Positions 36,701 through 49,300 of a stretch of DNA of 64,000 nucleotides are shown here, one piece after another. Numbering within the stretch: the first letter of the stretch is position 1; every line of letters starts with the position of its first letter. The notes under the pieces are model-generated. The model was not told the origin of the DNA. It worked only from the letters and a program-made list of their open reading frames with translations, and searched no databases. The stretch is from Crossaster papposus. Taxonomy: Eukaryota; Echinodermata; Asteroidea; Velatida; Solasteridae. The stretch lies in assembly GCA_037893245.1 (NCBI GenBank), contig JBAIAA010000415.1:248001-312000 (forward strand). Reading direction: 5' to 3'. Both the position numbers and the translations under genes were made by a program.

Positions 36701-39700
36701 ATATGCGATAGCATTGCAGCAGTGGCATCGTAGCTTTTTGGGTGTTATCGCCAAAAATAAATAAAAATGCTCGTTATCACATATAATTAATCTGGTAAAA
36801 AGCATAGTGGCAGCCATTAAAAAGCTATAGCACCCAAAAAAGCTGCACCGCTCACGCTGCAATGCTATCACACATTTTCCAACTTTAAGTGTGCATACAT
36901 GCACCTTGCCAAAAATCATTATGAGCATTACTCCTCTCGATCATTCGATACCGATGGCCCAATTTTTAGAAGGAGGCTGATGGACTATTAGCGAAGTTGC
37001 TGTTATAGACTAAATTCTTGAGTCAGCCATGTCAAATCAAAAGCGGGTTAACTCTTTCATTTTTGGAAATTGCGAGTAAAAATTATGGCAATAAAATCAT
37101 AAAAGTTCCTTACAAATTAACACCGGGCTTCTCCGTTGAATAATTAAATAATAATTATACCTAAAACATATCCTAATATTTTCTACCACATAAAAATAAA
37201 ACTTGAAAAAGCGGGGCTTGACATATCCTAATATTTTCAACCACATAAAAATAAAACTTGAAAAAGCGGGGCTTGGAACGCACAATAGTCTAGCACCATC
37301 GCATTCTACAGTTTACAATTTAGAAAATGGATTCAGGGAACACAATAAAAAATGGCGTCCCCGTGAATATAGACGATGTGCCCTCTGACGTCACGTGTTT
37401 ACATCTGTATTCAAATGTGCCCGTCAATATGTGCACACATCGTGTTTTGCATAAAATTTGGTTGAGGAGTGACGCCACAAGTCAGACCACCTTTGAATTA
37501 TGGGACCTCTGATGTCGGCTCTTAACCAAATTTATGTAAAATACGATGCGTGCGCATATTGACGGGCACATTTGAATATAGATGTAGATAGAGGGCACAT
37601 GGTCTATAGTACATGTACATTGCATTGCATTGTGTCGTGTCGTGGGGAAAAAGTTTGGCAACCAATTGGAGTTTGATGGGCTTGGGGTAGTTAGGGTTAA
37701 ACTGAGGTACAGGTGGAAATGTGACCCAAAAGTGAATCTTCTGATGGTTTCGTCAGGCACCAAAAGTAACATACCAGAGTTTTCTGTACAGGAGGCCGAC
37801 GGCGAACAACCTCCGTTGTTTTGGTTGCAGATACCCACATAAATACACGTTACACCATCACCGACATAAGCTAAAAACAAACGAGAAATGACAACCAATT
37901 AAAATCAATTTGACATGGCCACTTTCCCCCCCCCCCACCCAAAAAAAAAAAGCACCTGGAAAACAAAATTAAAATATAGGCCACCCCCAATACAAACGTG
38001 TCCGAAATCAGGGCCGCACGCAGGTACATGTACATCATAGCATTGTATAGTAAACATAGTTCCCAATTTTCAGACACTGCCTTTCGTTGGAGGCCCAAAC
38101 AAAATTAACGACGTGAAAAATGTTGTGCTTCCCCAACTCTTCCTCCTAGAGACTTCTTTATATAACTAACCCTGCCAGATCCAGCACAGTGCATCTGTGG
38201 TGACTGCTTGACCTTGCTGGACTCTGCACACAAGTCAATGTGACAAAGAATGCAATCTGTTGCGTCTGGCAGGGTTTCTAGCCAAAATAAACTGGAGGGT
38301 TAGGGTTGACTTATGTTTGTGTGGCGCGCCCTCTATCGACATAAAATAAGTCAAATTTTCGAACAATTAATGCGTGGGCGGCTCATTAACCCTGAAAACA
38401 CAGTTTCTTCTTCTTCCTTTGAGCAGATGTAGGATAAAGCTATTACTCCAGCTCAAGTCAGTGGTACATGCCAAATCACTCCAGCTGCAGTGCCTTGAAC
38501 GATCCTTTCCATGTACAGTGAATTGCACTTCTGTAGTTGGTGAATGGACATGTGGCTTTGCTTTTGTCAGTATGATATACACAGTAGACCCAGCAGACCC
38601 CAGTTGACCTGTAGTTTCCTATGGCATTCCCTGGAGTTATTTGCAGTTTCATGTGAAAAATACAGGGCTTTTTTTTGTTAAGAAGACTTTTGAAGTGCAT
38701 TGGGGTGTAAACAAGAGGAAAGGTTAATTTAAAGTCTGAATTACAGTAACTGAATCGTCAATATGCATGTACATAGTTCACACATTCGCATTTGTGTATC
38801 CTTGTGGAGACATCGCTTCGATCTCGTGTTCAAAATGGTTAGAAAATTGACAACTTTAAACAAAAATGATCCTATTTCAACCACAATTGTTTTCTTGGGT
38901 TAAAATTTCGACCCAATGTATCCTATGCGATACCCTAACCAAAACACTAACCCACATCCTAACCATAGTTTTTGATTAATTTCAAGTCAATCTATATATT
39001 TATTTTGTGAAAAACTTTGTAGAGACCTTCACACATTACCCTATGGAGACGTATTCATTCCCATTGTCCCCATTGTGTTCCATCTCCACATGGTATCGTA
39101 TTTCCTCACACACAGCCGTACATACAATATGTATACTTGTGGGGAAGCCATATGTTACCCTTGTTTTGTATTCCTTTGTCCCTATTGAAATCTCAAACTC
39201 CATAGCGTGATTACTGTGGCTACGTATACAAGTACACGTTCCTACACTCGAAAAAGTTGAGGGAAAAACCATTAACAATAATCGTTAGCTTCATTCACGC
39301 CTTTCACTCAACTCTGAACAGGGGGCATGTTAGGTAACAGATGGGATCTAACTTTCCAAACCTTGCAAAATCCTCCAAAACACCCCAGTGGATTTTTGAA
39401 GGATGTGAGAGGGGCTTCAGTACAAACTAAATTGTGAATAGACCAATCTATTTGGACCAAACCACTGCAAGACCCAATAACTTGGAAGCCAAAACTCAAA
39501 TCCAAAGCAAAATAACAATAACAAAATTACGAGTGCCCCAAACCAAAATTTCTCAAAGGGAGTTCTAACACCCCAATTACTGTGTCTACTGCACATGATA
39601 TGCGCAGGTACATACATGTCGGAATTTTGACAGACATTATCGTGGCTGTGATTGGTCAATAGGATCCATCTATTCTGATGTTTTTAGGTTTTTTTCCCCC

Positions 39701-41072
39701 ATCTTTTGCTTTTTTTTTACCTGCTGGGCAGGGACCGCACTGCCTGGATCCCGGCGTGTTGGAACACTGCACTAACGGAGACAAGGAGCAGCCACCGTTA
39801 TTGGTCAGGCATTCGTTGACGTCACTGCACTGGTGCCCGTTGCCAGTGTAACCTGCCCATCAAAACAAACATTACAATAAACCATGCTCGCTATGTAATT
39901 ATTACGACGTATTATATGGAACATTTTGCTCTATCCAAGAAAGTAACCAACCAAAAAACCAGTTCGTGCCAGAGGACGTATATAAATGCAAAGTTTTCCC
40001 CAGATTCGAAACGGATGACGCATAACACGCCACGAGCAAGACCGGAAATGTCTGTCAGCAGCGAGCAAGGTCGAAAATGCATGGGTGTGCTTCCCTTACC
40101 ATCGGCCTGAACCCGCCTTGGATCGAGTTTCGTTAAAAATAATCCCGCGCCTCAGCTCGGTGAAAATAATCCCGGCGCGAACTGGTGAAAAAGCTTCCTT
40201 GTTGTAAAGATATTTATTAACACTATAAACTCGTCATGAAATTATTCCTTCTGGCATTATGTCATTTTGAAGAAAATAAGACCATCACGAGTCCCCCACG
40301 AGTCCCCCACGAGTCTCCCCCTTGCCCACCTCAAGCCCACCCCGAGCCCACCCAAGAAATTCAACCAGTACGCGCACGCGGTGTGTCCCTGTCAACGCAG
40401 ATATCAAAAGTTATAACATGGTTTTATGTCATAATGACGATTTATGACGATTTATAACGATGGACCGACGGCGTAGGGAAACTGTAGCATATTCGTAGGT
40501 CATCGCAGAACAGTTGTAGATATTCATAGTGATTCGTGACAAAAATAAAATCAACCACAACCGGCCACAAATAATACAAGATGGTGCTACGACTGTGCGC
40601 AATTGAGTAACGTTCGCACTGCGACTGCCCTACGTTTTTTTAAACTGTCAAGGAGGGTTCATCGACGTAAAAGAACCCAGTCACACTTATCGCTAAAGAG
40701 AAGGGGCTCGCCCCGGTGTTTCTGGCATTTCGTTCATCCTCCTACTGGTTTCTTCAGGCTTACAAGCTTACAGTGCCTTGGGCGCTTTTGAGGAATCCTC
40801 GGTTTCATTGCCGAAAAGAAATAATAATAAGTTGTTAGGTAATAAAGAGACAGTGGCACTTAGGGAGACATTTCAGTGTCTCCCTAAGTGTCTAGCTACC
40901 CTCAAAAACAATATTTGGTAGTTATTTTTGTCCTAGAACGACAGATTTTGGTCTAAATAGCATAAATCTTGAAGATCTTAGAGTAAAGGGTTAGGGTAAA
41001 CAAGTTAGGACTGTTTTAAGGTTGTGTACATCTCTATGGAATTGTCTCCCTAAGTGCCTATTTGGAGGTATT

Positions 41073-41104
<32 letters not shown>

Positions 41105-43628
41105 TAAATAATAAATAATAATAATCAGGATTCACCAGGATGCCACTACGAGTATGTCCACAAATCACCCGGTTTTTTTTAATCAAGGGCTACCATTGTT
41201 AAAACCGTGACCTTGTGACCTAGGCTTCAGCGAATTTGACATTGAACTTAATTCACATGACTGCACAGCTCCAATATACCTGTTGGGCAGTTGCCACAGA
41301 AGTAAGTGCCAGGCACGTTGATACACTGCACCATGGGATCCGATGAACAAGGGTACTCCCTCGCTGTGCATTCGTCAATATCCTGAATGCAGGCCGGGTT
41401 GCTAGACCCGTCAGTCTGCCAACCGTCCATGCACACACAGGAATACTTGGGCTGTGGGGACAGGGAACAAGACTTTAGTTCACCCATGATTGTTCGACGG
41501 CTTTTTTTAAAAGTAAGCTTGGGCAAGGACGAAGGGTTAATAAAAAGTGGTCGGACTAAATGTGACCCGCTCTGCCAAAATGAGTCCGATGTTGCAAAAT
41601 ACATTTTTAAGAAAAGGGCTGTTTATTGTCTCGGAGGTGATTTTTCTTTCAACAAATAATATTTGTATTTTACCTCTATACCATACATACACTTCCAAGT
41701 AGCGATAATTTATGGAAAATTCGATGTATTTGGGAGATAAATTACCATATTTAGGACACAGTTTGCCTCAATAAATTCATGATTTTTGTACTTTCTCAGC
41801 AATAAAGTTGATTTTGTTTAACTGAGGGTTAAAGTATACATATTAAAGAATAAAACAATAACGTAAACATAAATGGATGTCCGCCACATTTTTCACCCCA
41901 TTTAAACTTTGACGAGCTGTTTCTCGAAATAGCCTGTGCGACTTATGTCGGGTTTCGTAGGAGCGGGTCACAAATGTAGTTTGTCAACTTCCAATACTTT
42001 GGTAAATATCGACTATTCGCCATCAAACCATGTAATAATTGTATAACCATCCTGTGTTCCAGTGAAGTGAGACGAACTATTCTTAAAACCCCAGTCCTTG
42101 CCTCGAACTTGCTCCTAGTTTGCAATGTGTGTCCATTTGTGAGAATTCTTCAGACAGGACACGCTGTGTTCACACTATATGCACAGGTGTGTTGTGAAGT
42201 ACGCACAACTAATGTTATTCTTTGTGTGAGCTCCAGCTAATATCGTGTTCCCATTGGATTTTTTTGGTCAATCTATCAAAAAAGTCCAATGGCAGCACAA
42301 ATTTTCTTTAGAATGACAATATGAACTCCACTGGAGACGCGGTAGACTAACGTCCCCGTCAACTTACGGTATACCGCGATCGTGATGTAAAACTACCAGG
42401 GCGATAGTGGTCGGGGAAAGATCCCGCATATAGCTGCACAAAATTCTCGTGGACGCTTAAAGAACAAGGGTTTTAAAAAATCCACATGGGAACGCACAGT
42501 AGATTTAATTGAAGGAATGTCGCAGTAAGTTTTCCCGTGGATGCAGAAAAAAAAAACCATTGTAGTCGGGTAGATTGGTGTACAATATGACAGAATCGTT
42601 CACTTGATGATTGAAAATTGCTTGTTATTCTACCAAATCTGCGATGGCCCAAAAGCCAAATATATCTTTCTCATGACATACTACAATTGTGTGCCAAAAT
42701 CCTAGCCCAGGTTGGACTCCTCCGTTGTGTACAACGCGACGGAGTCCAGGGTATCAATGTATCCTGCCATAGCGAACAATTTTACAACAACTTTTTTCCA
42801 TATTTTTAACTGATGAAGGAAGTCAAAATCTCGCTTATGTATTCCTTGTTTCTGGAATTACAGATCGTCATGGGTTATTAAAAGTTAATGTGTCTTTAGG
42901 CAACTTATTTACAGAAAATAAATTTCAAATCCACGCTTTTGGACGCGAGCGCGGGTACCCGGCAGACGCGCCGGCCTACAACTGATAAGCCAGGCGCGTG
43001 GACGGTACCCGAGCAAGCATGTAGCGATTGTAGAGAGTTCGTACATGATGTTCACGTCCAAAAGCGTGGATTTGAAATTTATTTTCTGTAAATAAGTTGC
43101 CTAAAGACACATTAACTTTTAATAACCCATGACGATCTGTAATTCCAGAAACAAGGAATACATAAGCGAGATTTCGGCTTCCTTTATCAGGTACAAATAT
43201 GAAAAAAAGTTGTTGTAAAATGTTTCGCTATGACAGGATACATTGATACCCTGGACGTCAGTCGTAATGCAATGAAGAACTTCGTCCAACCTGGGCTACC
43301 AAAATCCATACTTTTATCATTTGACCTAACAATTTGTTCACCAATCTGCCCTGACTATTGGGAACCTGGCTTAACGCCTGATGACAGAAATACAAGTGGA
43401 GGGGTTCTAACCGTTCCAATGACTATCCTTGGGTCGTTGACACAGAAGCCATGGCCACAGAGATCAGTATGGGATGCCGTGCTGCAGTCATCGTATCTGA
43501 TGGTGCACTGCGGGCCGTACCAGTTGGGTTGACATCTACACCTACATAGTCAACCAGAGTCAAGTTACAGATATGCAACACTGACAAATCCCAGCGATTG
43601 TGTAGTTATGGGCCTATCAATTGCTCAC

Positions 43629-43660
<32 letters not shown>

Positions 43661-46327
43661 ACTCACCTAGTCGTGAACCACATAACGATCGAGGCTCGAT
43701 ATTGTGTTTTCCTTTATTCCTATGTTATACCCAATCCCCATTGCTTTGCGCTTGCACCGTCGATCGAGGACCGAATTGTTCTATTCATACCGCCGACCGA
43801 GGGGCTTTTGTTTCCTTTGTTCTCCTTTGTGTCTCGCCCCTCGGTCGTTATGTGGTGCCGGAACACAGAGTCATGTATTGACCAACAATCGTGGACGGGG
43901 CATTGTCCGACCGTCTTACTTCTTTTGTTTGTACTCAAACGTTTTCGGATGATCGCCATAGGATTTGTACACGAATGGAGATCGTGGACGTTGTGTCAAT
44001 CGTGGACCCATTGTTTGCCTCTTAATTCTTTTGTCTGACGACCACGATTGCCGGTCAATACAGATACACACACACTCACTCGGGCTCCCCCAAGTCTTAT
44101 GTCAGGGTTTTCAAGCCCCAGGGTGGAGATTTTGGTCACTCTTTTTGATATTCTTTTCCAATCATCGGAAGTTAAAACCATGAGGTAGGAGGTGCCCCAC
44201 CCGTGAAGGTCAGAGATTGTCACTACAATTTTGCCCCAGGGGTAGGGGATTTACTTCAAAAGTGACAATCCCCACACAAATTAAGTCAGAGGTCAGGACG
44301 GGTCATCAATGAAAAAGCCTGCCTAAATGACCACCGACTTTGTTCAATTATCACGAATGGGTGGACTTGGGGGTTGTATTTTGTAGTAAATATCATTTAA
44401 TTGACCTGTTTAAAGTTTTACAATCAGGGATGCCGAGGAAAACACGAAAAATGGTGTTTGTTTTTAACTGGCGTTCGTTTTTTAACCAACATCGGGCAGT
44501 GATTTTCTTTTATAAAATTCAATTTTTCGAAACAATTATAGGATATCTAGCGCAATCATTTTGCTGGGTGCCTACAATTATTATTTACTTTCAAATAACA
44601 TATTTCTTAATAATTCGGTAGTAACAAATTTTGATATCTGCAAATGGTGTATCCTACCTTTAAAATATAAATGTTGGGGTTTGATAGTTATCTATAAGAC
44701 TAAATTCATTACAAGAAAAAAAAAGGGTTTAAAAGCATGGACAGTATGCACTTTCAGCAAATCAGCATTTAATTCAATTCGAACACCCAGCTAAGAGAAC
44801 ACCTACGTGAAGCTTCCCTGGTTGTTCACGCAGGATGCAGAATTCTGACAATCCTCCTCCGTTCCGCTGATGGCCGCGCACTCATTGACATCAGATTCGC
44901 ACCTGTTTCCCTGTGAGAAATTAAGAATATGCCGGTATGCATTACTATCAGTCGCAATTCTTGAATGTCGAATTTTCACAATGGCATGTGAATTTTTATG
45001 ATTAGAGACACATGTATTTTCAGGGTTAGAGACGCATGCATCTTTAGGATTAGAGACGCATGCATCTTTAGGATTAGAGACGCATGCATCTTTAGGATTA
45101 GAGACACATGAATCTTTAGGATTAGAGACACATGAATCTTTAGGATTAGAGACACATGAATCTTTAGGATTAGAGACACATGAATCTTTAGGATTAGAGA
45201 CGCATGAATTTTGTGGATTCCAAACAACATTCTAATGGTTTTAAGCGGTGGTCACATCTTCTGGTCATGAACGTAGTTGAACGCAGTATGGTGTGACCGT
45301 AGTTGACCGTAGTAGACCCTAGTAGTCGTAGTTAAACGTAGTTAAACGTAGTTAAACGTAGTTAAACGTAGTTAAACGTAGTTAAACGTAGTTAAACGTA
45401 GTTAAACGTAGTTAAACGTAGTCAAACGTAGTTAAACGTAGTTAAACGTAGTTCTGAACGTACTTAGACCTTGAGGAAAGCAATGATTTGGACGTAGTTA
45501 GCCCAAAAGTTTTCAACATGTTAAAAATATTTCTACGGTCACCTTGGATGCCTATACCGTACTGTGAGCCTAGTATATACGTAGTTTAACCCTAGTTGCC
45601 CCTAGTGTGGACCGTAGTTGACCGGAGGAACCCTGGCACTACGGTTGAAGTACGGTCAACTATGGTCAAATGAACTACATTCAACTACGTTAGATGTGAC
45701 CACCGCTTAAAACTGAACACTCATGGTCACTTTGTCTTTCCATGATTCCAAAGATAAAAGATGACAAACAAGAGAGAAAACCTTTAATTAAATATGGCAT
45801 TTGAACACAAACAGTACATTTCCACAGTTTAGTTCCACAATCTTGCAAAATTTCGGGAAATAAATAGATTCTGTTTTCTGCTTGCCAATTGGCCAATAAG
45901 AAAGGATGTTCTTGTGGAAAAAAATTGAAACCGGCCAATCAAAAGTACTGTTATACATCTACCGGTACCTGCCATCCTGGTACACAGCGACACTGGTACC
46001 CTTGGTATAAATTGACGCAGGTCCCGCCATGCATACAAGGGTTGGACTGACATTCATCGGTTCCTAAAGCCTGTAAACACAACCAAAAATTAGCATACAA
46101 TTCAGTTCTTCTGAAGAAAAATAAAACCAAATCAGAACATCAAAATTATTGAATTCTTCATCTACTAAAAACTACTTCTATTAAACCCTAAAGCAATTTT
46201 TTTAAACATATTTTGGGTTGCAAATATTATAAATACTATTTTTTTTTTTAACCAGCTTTAGCTCACCCACAAATAAATGCCTGTGCATTCCCACAAGCTC
46301 CAACATTTTTACAAGTTTCATGCCTGT

Positions 46328-46362
<35 letters not shown>

Positions 46363-49300
46363 CCTCGCATAATTCAACAGGGTCTCCCTGGGATTTGTGT
46401 ACCGGGTCAAACAAAGTCCAACAACAAGTTGCTATAATGTTTGGTACCAAACCTGCCAAAACCTAGCAAAACTTGCAGTTGGAGTTTAACTGGGCTTGGG
46501 GTGGTTAGCGTTAAACTCAAGATCAAGAAAACGAGCTTACATTTGTCAACGTCTGAACCTGGCTTTCCAAAGTAGAAACCTGCAACAAAGAAGGAAATTG
46601 AATTAACGAAATATCATTGGTAGACATAAATAAACAACGAAATGTAACCCTGTCATGGATATGTATGGGGTTAAACAGTTCCGTGGCTCAGTTGTCAGAT
46701 CAATGGCGGATGAATGTGTGTGGGCGTACTCAACAAATTATCCCTGCACTTTTATTGAATTACAAGTGATAAATCTCATGAGCTTGGTGCTGAAGCATGC
46801 ATTATACATGTACGGTATTCATAAATACCTGGGACAGTTTAGGCATTCCTATTGGTCTAGAGCTCGTCAAGTGGCCGGTACTAAACGGACGATAAAGACA
46901 TGGCTGGAAGTGTTTAAAACCAGCTGGCAACAAATCGATGTCGCATTATACCCGTCCCCAGGTCTCACTTTATTTCCAACCGTACCTCGTCTCCAATAGT
47001 AAGAGCGGGTAGTGTTTGGCGCGTACAGCTCGACACCCTGGGAACAAAGTTGCCAATGGCAGTAATAGTCTGGTTCATAGTAAATACGCTTTATTGCATG
47101 TATTGTGTAGAGCGACAGAGGCGGAAACATGTCATTTGACACACACAGAATTGCGAAACACCGAAATTTACTTGCGACAATTTTCCTGGGATTTTCGGGG
47201 CTTTTTCGGCAGAATTTTACAAAAAAGTATTTATGAATGGGAATAAATGTGTGTTCGGTCGGTATTAATCAATCTGTTTAAAACCGCTTGGAGTCTGGGT
47301 GCTGATAATTACCCTCGCCTACGGCACGGGTAATTATCAGCACCCAGACCCCAAGCGGTATTAAACAGAGTGATTAAAACCTCTCGAACACACATTTTTA
47401 TTCCCTTATTTTATAACACCCCAGAACTTATAACACCCTGTACATACATGTACATTATACATCACATGCCACTACATGTATGCCTTATTCAAAAAAATGT
47501 TTGTAATGAAAGATACTGAGCAATGTGCATTTGAAAAGCTTAAATGTAAGTTGTACTAGTGTAGCATGATCTTTCAGACTGTGAAATACGGATGCGCATG
47601 CTTAACTCCAACCCTCCAGGCATCCAGGGTATTTTGGCTAGAAACCCTGCCAAACGCATCAGATTGCATGGTTTGTCAAAGTTACAGCAGGATCCATCTC
47701 TGTCATTGTTCAATGGGGATTAGCTCCCATAGTCTTAGACTGTGGTTGTTTATACACGGTTGTCGACAGCTATATCCTTCTAAGTGCACCAGACTTTTTT
47801 TACCTGATGCACTGTGCTGTGTCAAGCGGGGTCGATGATCATGATAATTAGGAGCGTGACTGGTCATGTGAGAGGGTTTAACAAATAAAAGGAAACAGGG
47901 GTTTGATTTTGTGAGAAGAAGTCTGATTTTTTTATATCACACTGGTACATGGTGGCACTGCCCCAGTTCTGGGCAAAGTTTAGGCATTAAGATAGAAAAA
48001 AGAAAAAAAAATTGGATCATTCGATATCCTTGGACCTGGCACATCTCCAAAACAATGACTTACACAGCGCTGAATACAAAAGTGAGCCCCCAAACAAGAT
48101 GCACTCAAGTGGAACAAACACAGACATGTTTTGACCTGCGCTCAGTATTATATGAACTCAAAATTTGTTGACATTTTGGGAGCTGATGGAGTTTTCCCTA
48201 TAAAGTGCAAACAAGTTTGGACATGATCCATCTGTAGAATATATACGAAAAAGCTTGATCTAGTTTTCAAACTTGGTATTTTTTTCTGGCCTTTTGCCGT
48301 GAAGTATATTTCTCCTTGATTAATTAATGATTGTTGTTTTCCCTTAAAAAGGTTTGATTCACCAACAAAGCGTAAATAACCTGAAAGTCGGAAAATTGTC
48401 ATTTTGCAGAAAAATGGGTCAAAGCCAACATTTTAAAGGGTGGTCATGTTTTATCAATTGATTTCTAAAGTCGACTCCGGTTAACTGATGCAGACGGTGG
48501 CATCAATTTGCACTGCATACCAAACGCTGTTGCGCATAATAGAACTAAAGGTTAAATAGGCTTTTGAAGATTTGAAGTTTTTGGGGGAACAAAGCACACT
48601 CTACTTAGTCAAGGCTCCTTGTCACAGAGTACTAGTCACCCTTTTCTTTTGAAAGTTCACTATTCACATGATATTGGAGTTTCAATTCCAATTGAAAACA
48701 AAGTATGCGGTTTGGCACCATTATCACAAACGTACAATGGGCACGTACATGTACGTACCGGTATGTATGTATGTAACTTCCTCGTATTACATTGTAATTG
48801 TAAACTCAAGGCAGACTGGCATTTGAAAAATCAAGTTCACTTTTGGCAAAATGCCACCCTATACATTTTTACAATTTTGTATTTTCTTGAGAATGCGATA
48901 CTAAGGAAATTAAATATGTGTTTGTCCATTTTTAAACAATATTTAAAAACAGGCTCATGGGCCTGGACGTGCTAATTCCTAAACTGAGGCAAGGGCATTA
49001 AAACAATGTTCAAGCCCATGAGACGGTTTTAAGCATACTCAGTACTCACAATGTACATGTACTTGTTTAATACCGGCCAATAATATTTGTATTCCCATTC
49101 ATAAATACCTTTAAAAAAAGTAAAATTTAAGTTTTTACAACAATTTTGCTCAACATTTGTGACCGTCTCTACAAAAAGGTGTATTATGTCGCGAAAATTA
49201 AAAATGAGTTATACAAAGCCCACAACGTAACCTTTCATTTGGTACATAACAGAGCTCCATAGCCCCTATGGTTTTGGAGATATGACGTTTTTACATATTG

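Noticed and set aside
43598..44038. Plus-strand 146-codon frame
   Set aside because: It crosses poly-C, a (ca)n microsatellite and element C; the same frame appears at 7981-8199 because element C is repeated.
44976..45230. Minus-strand frame of LILKIHVS repeats
   Set aside because: It is a translation of a 24 bp minisatellite; a multiple-of-three unit keeps any frame open.
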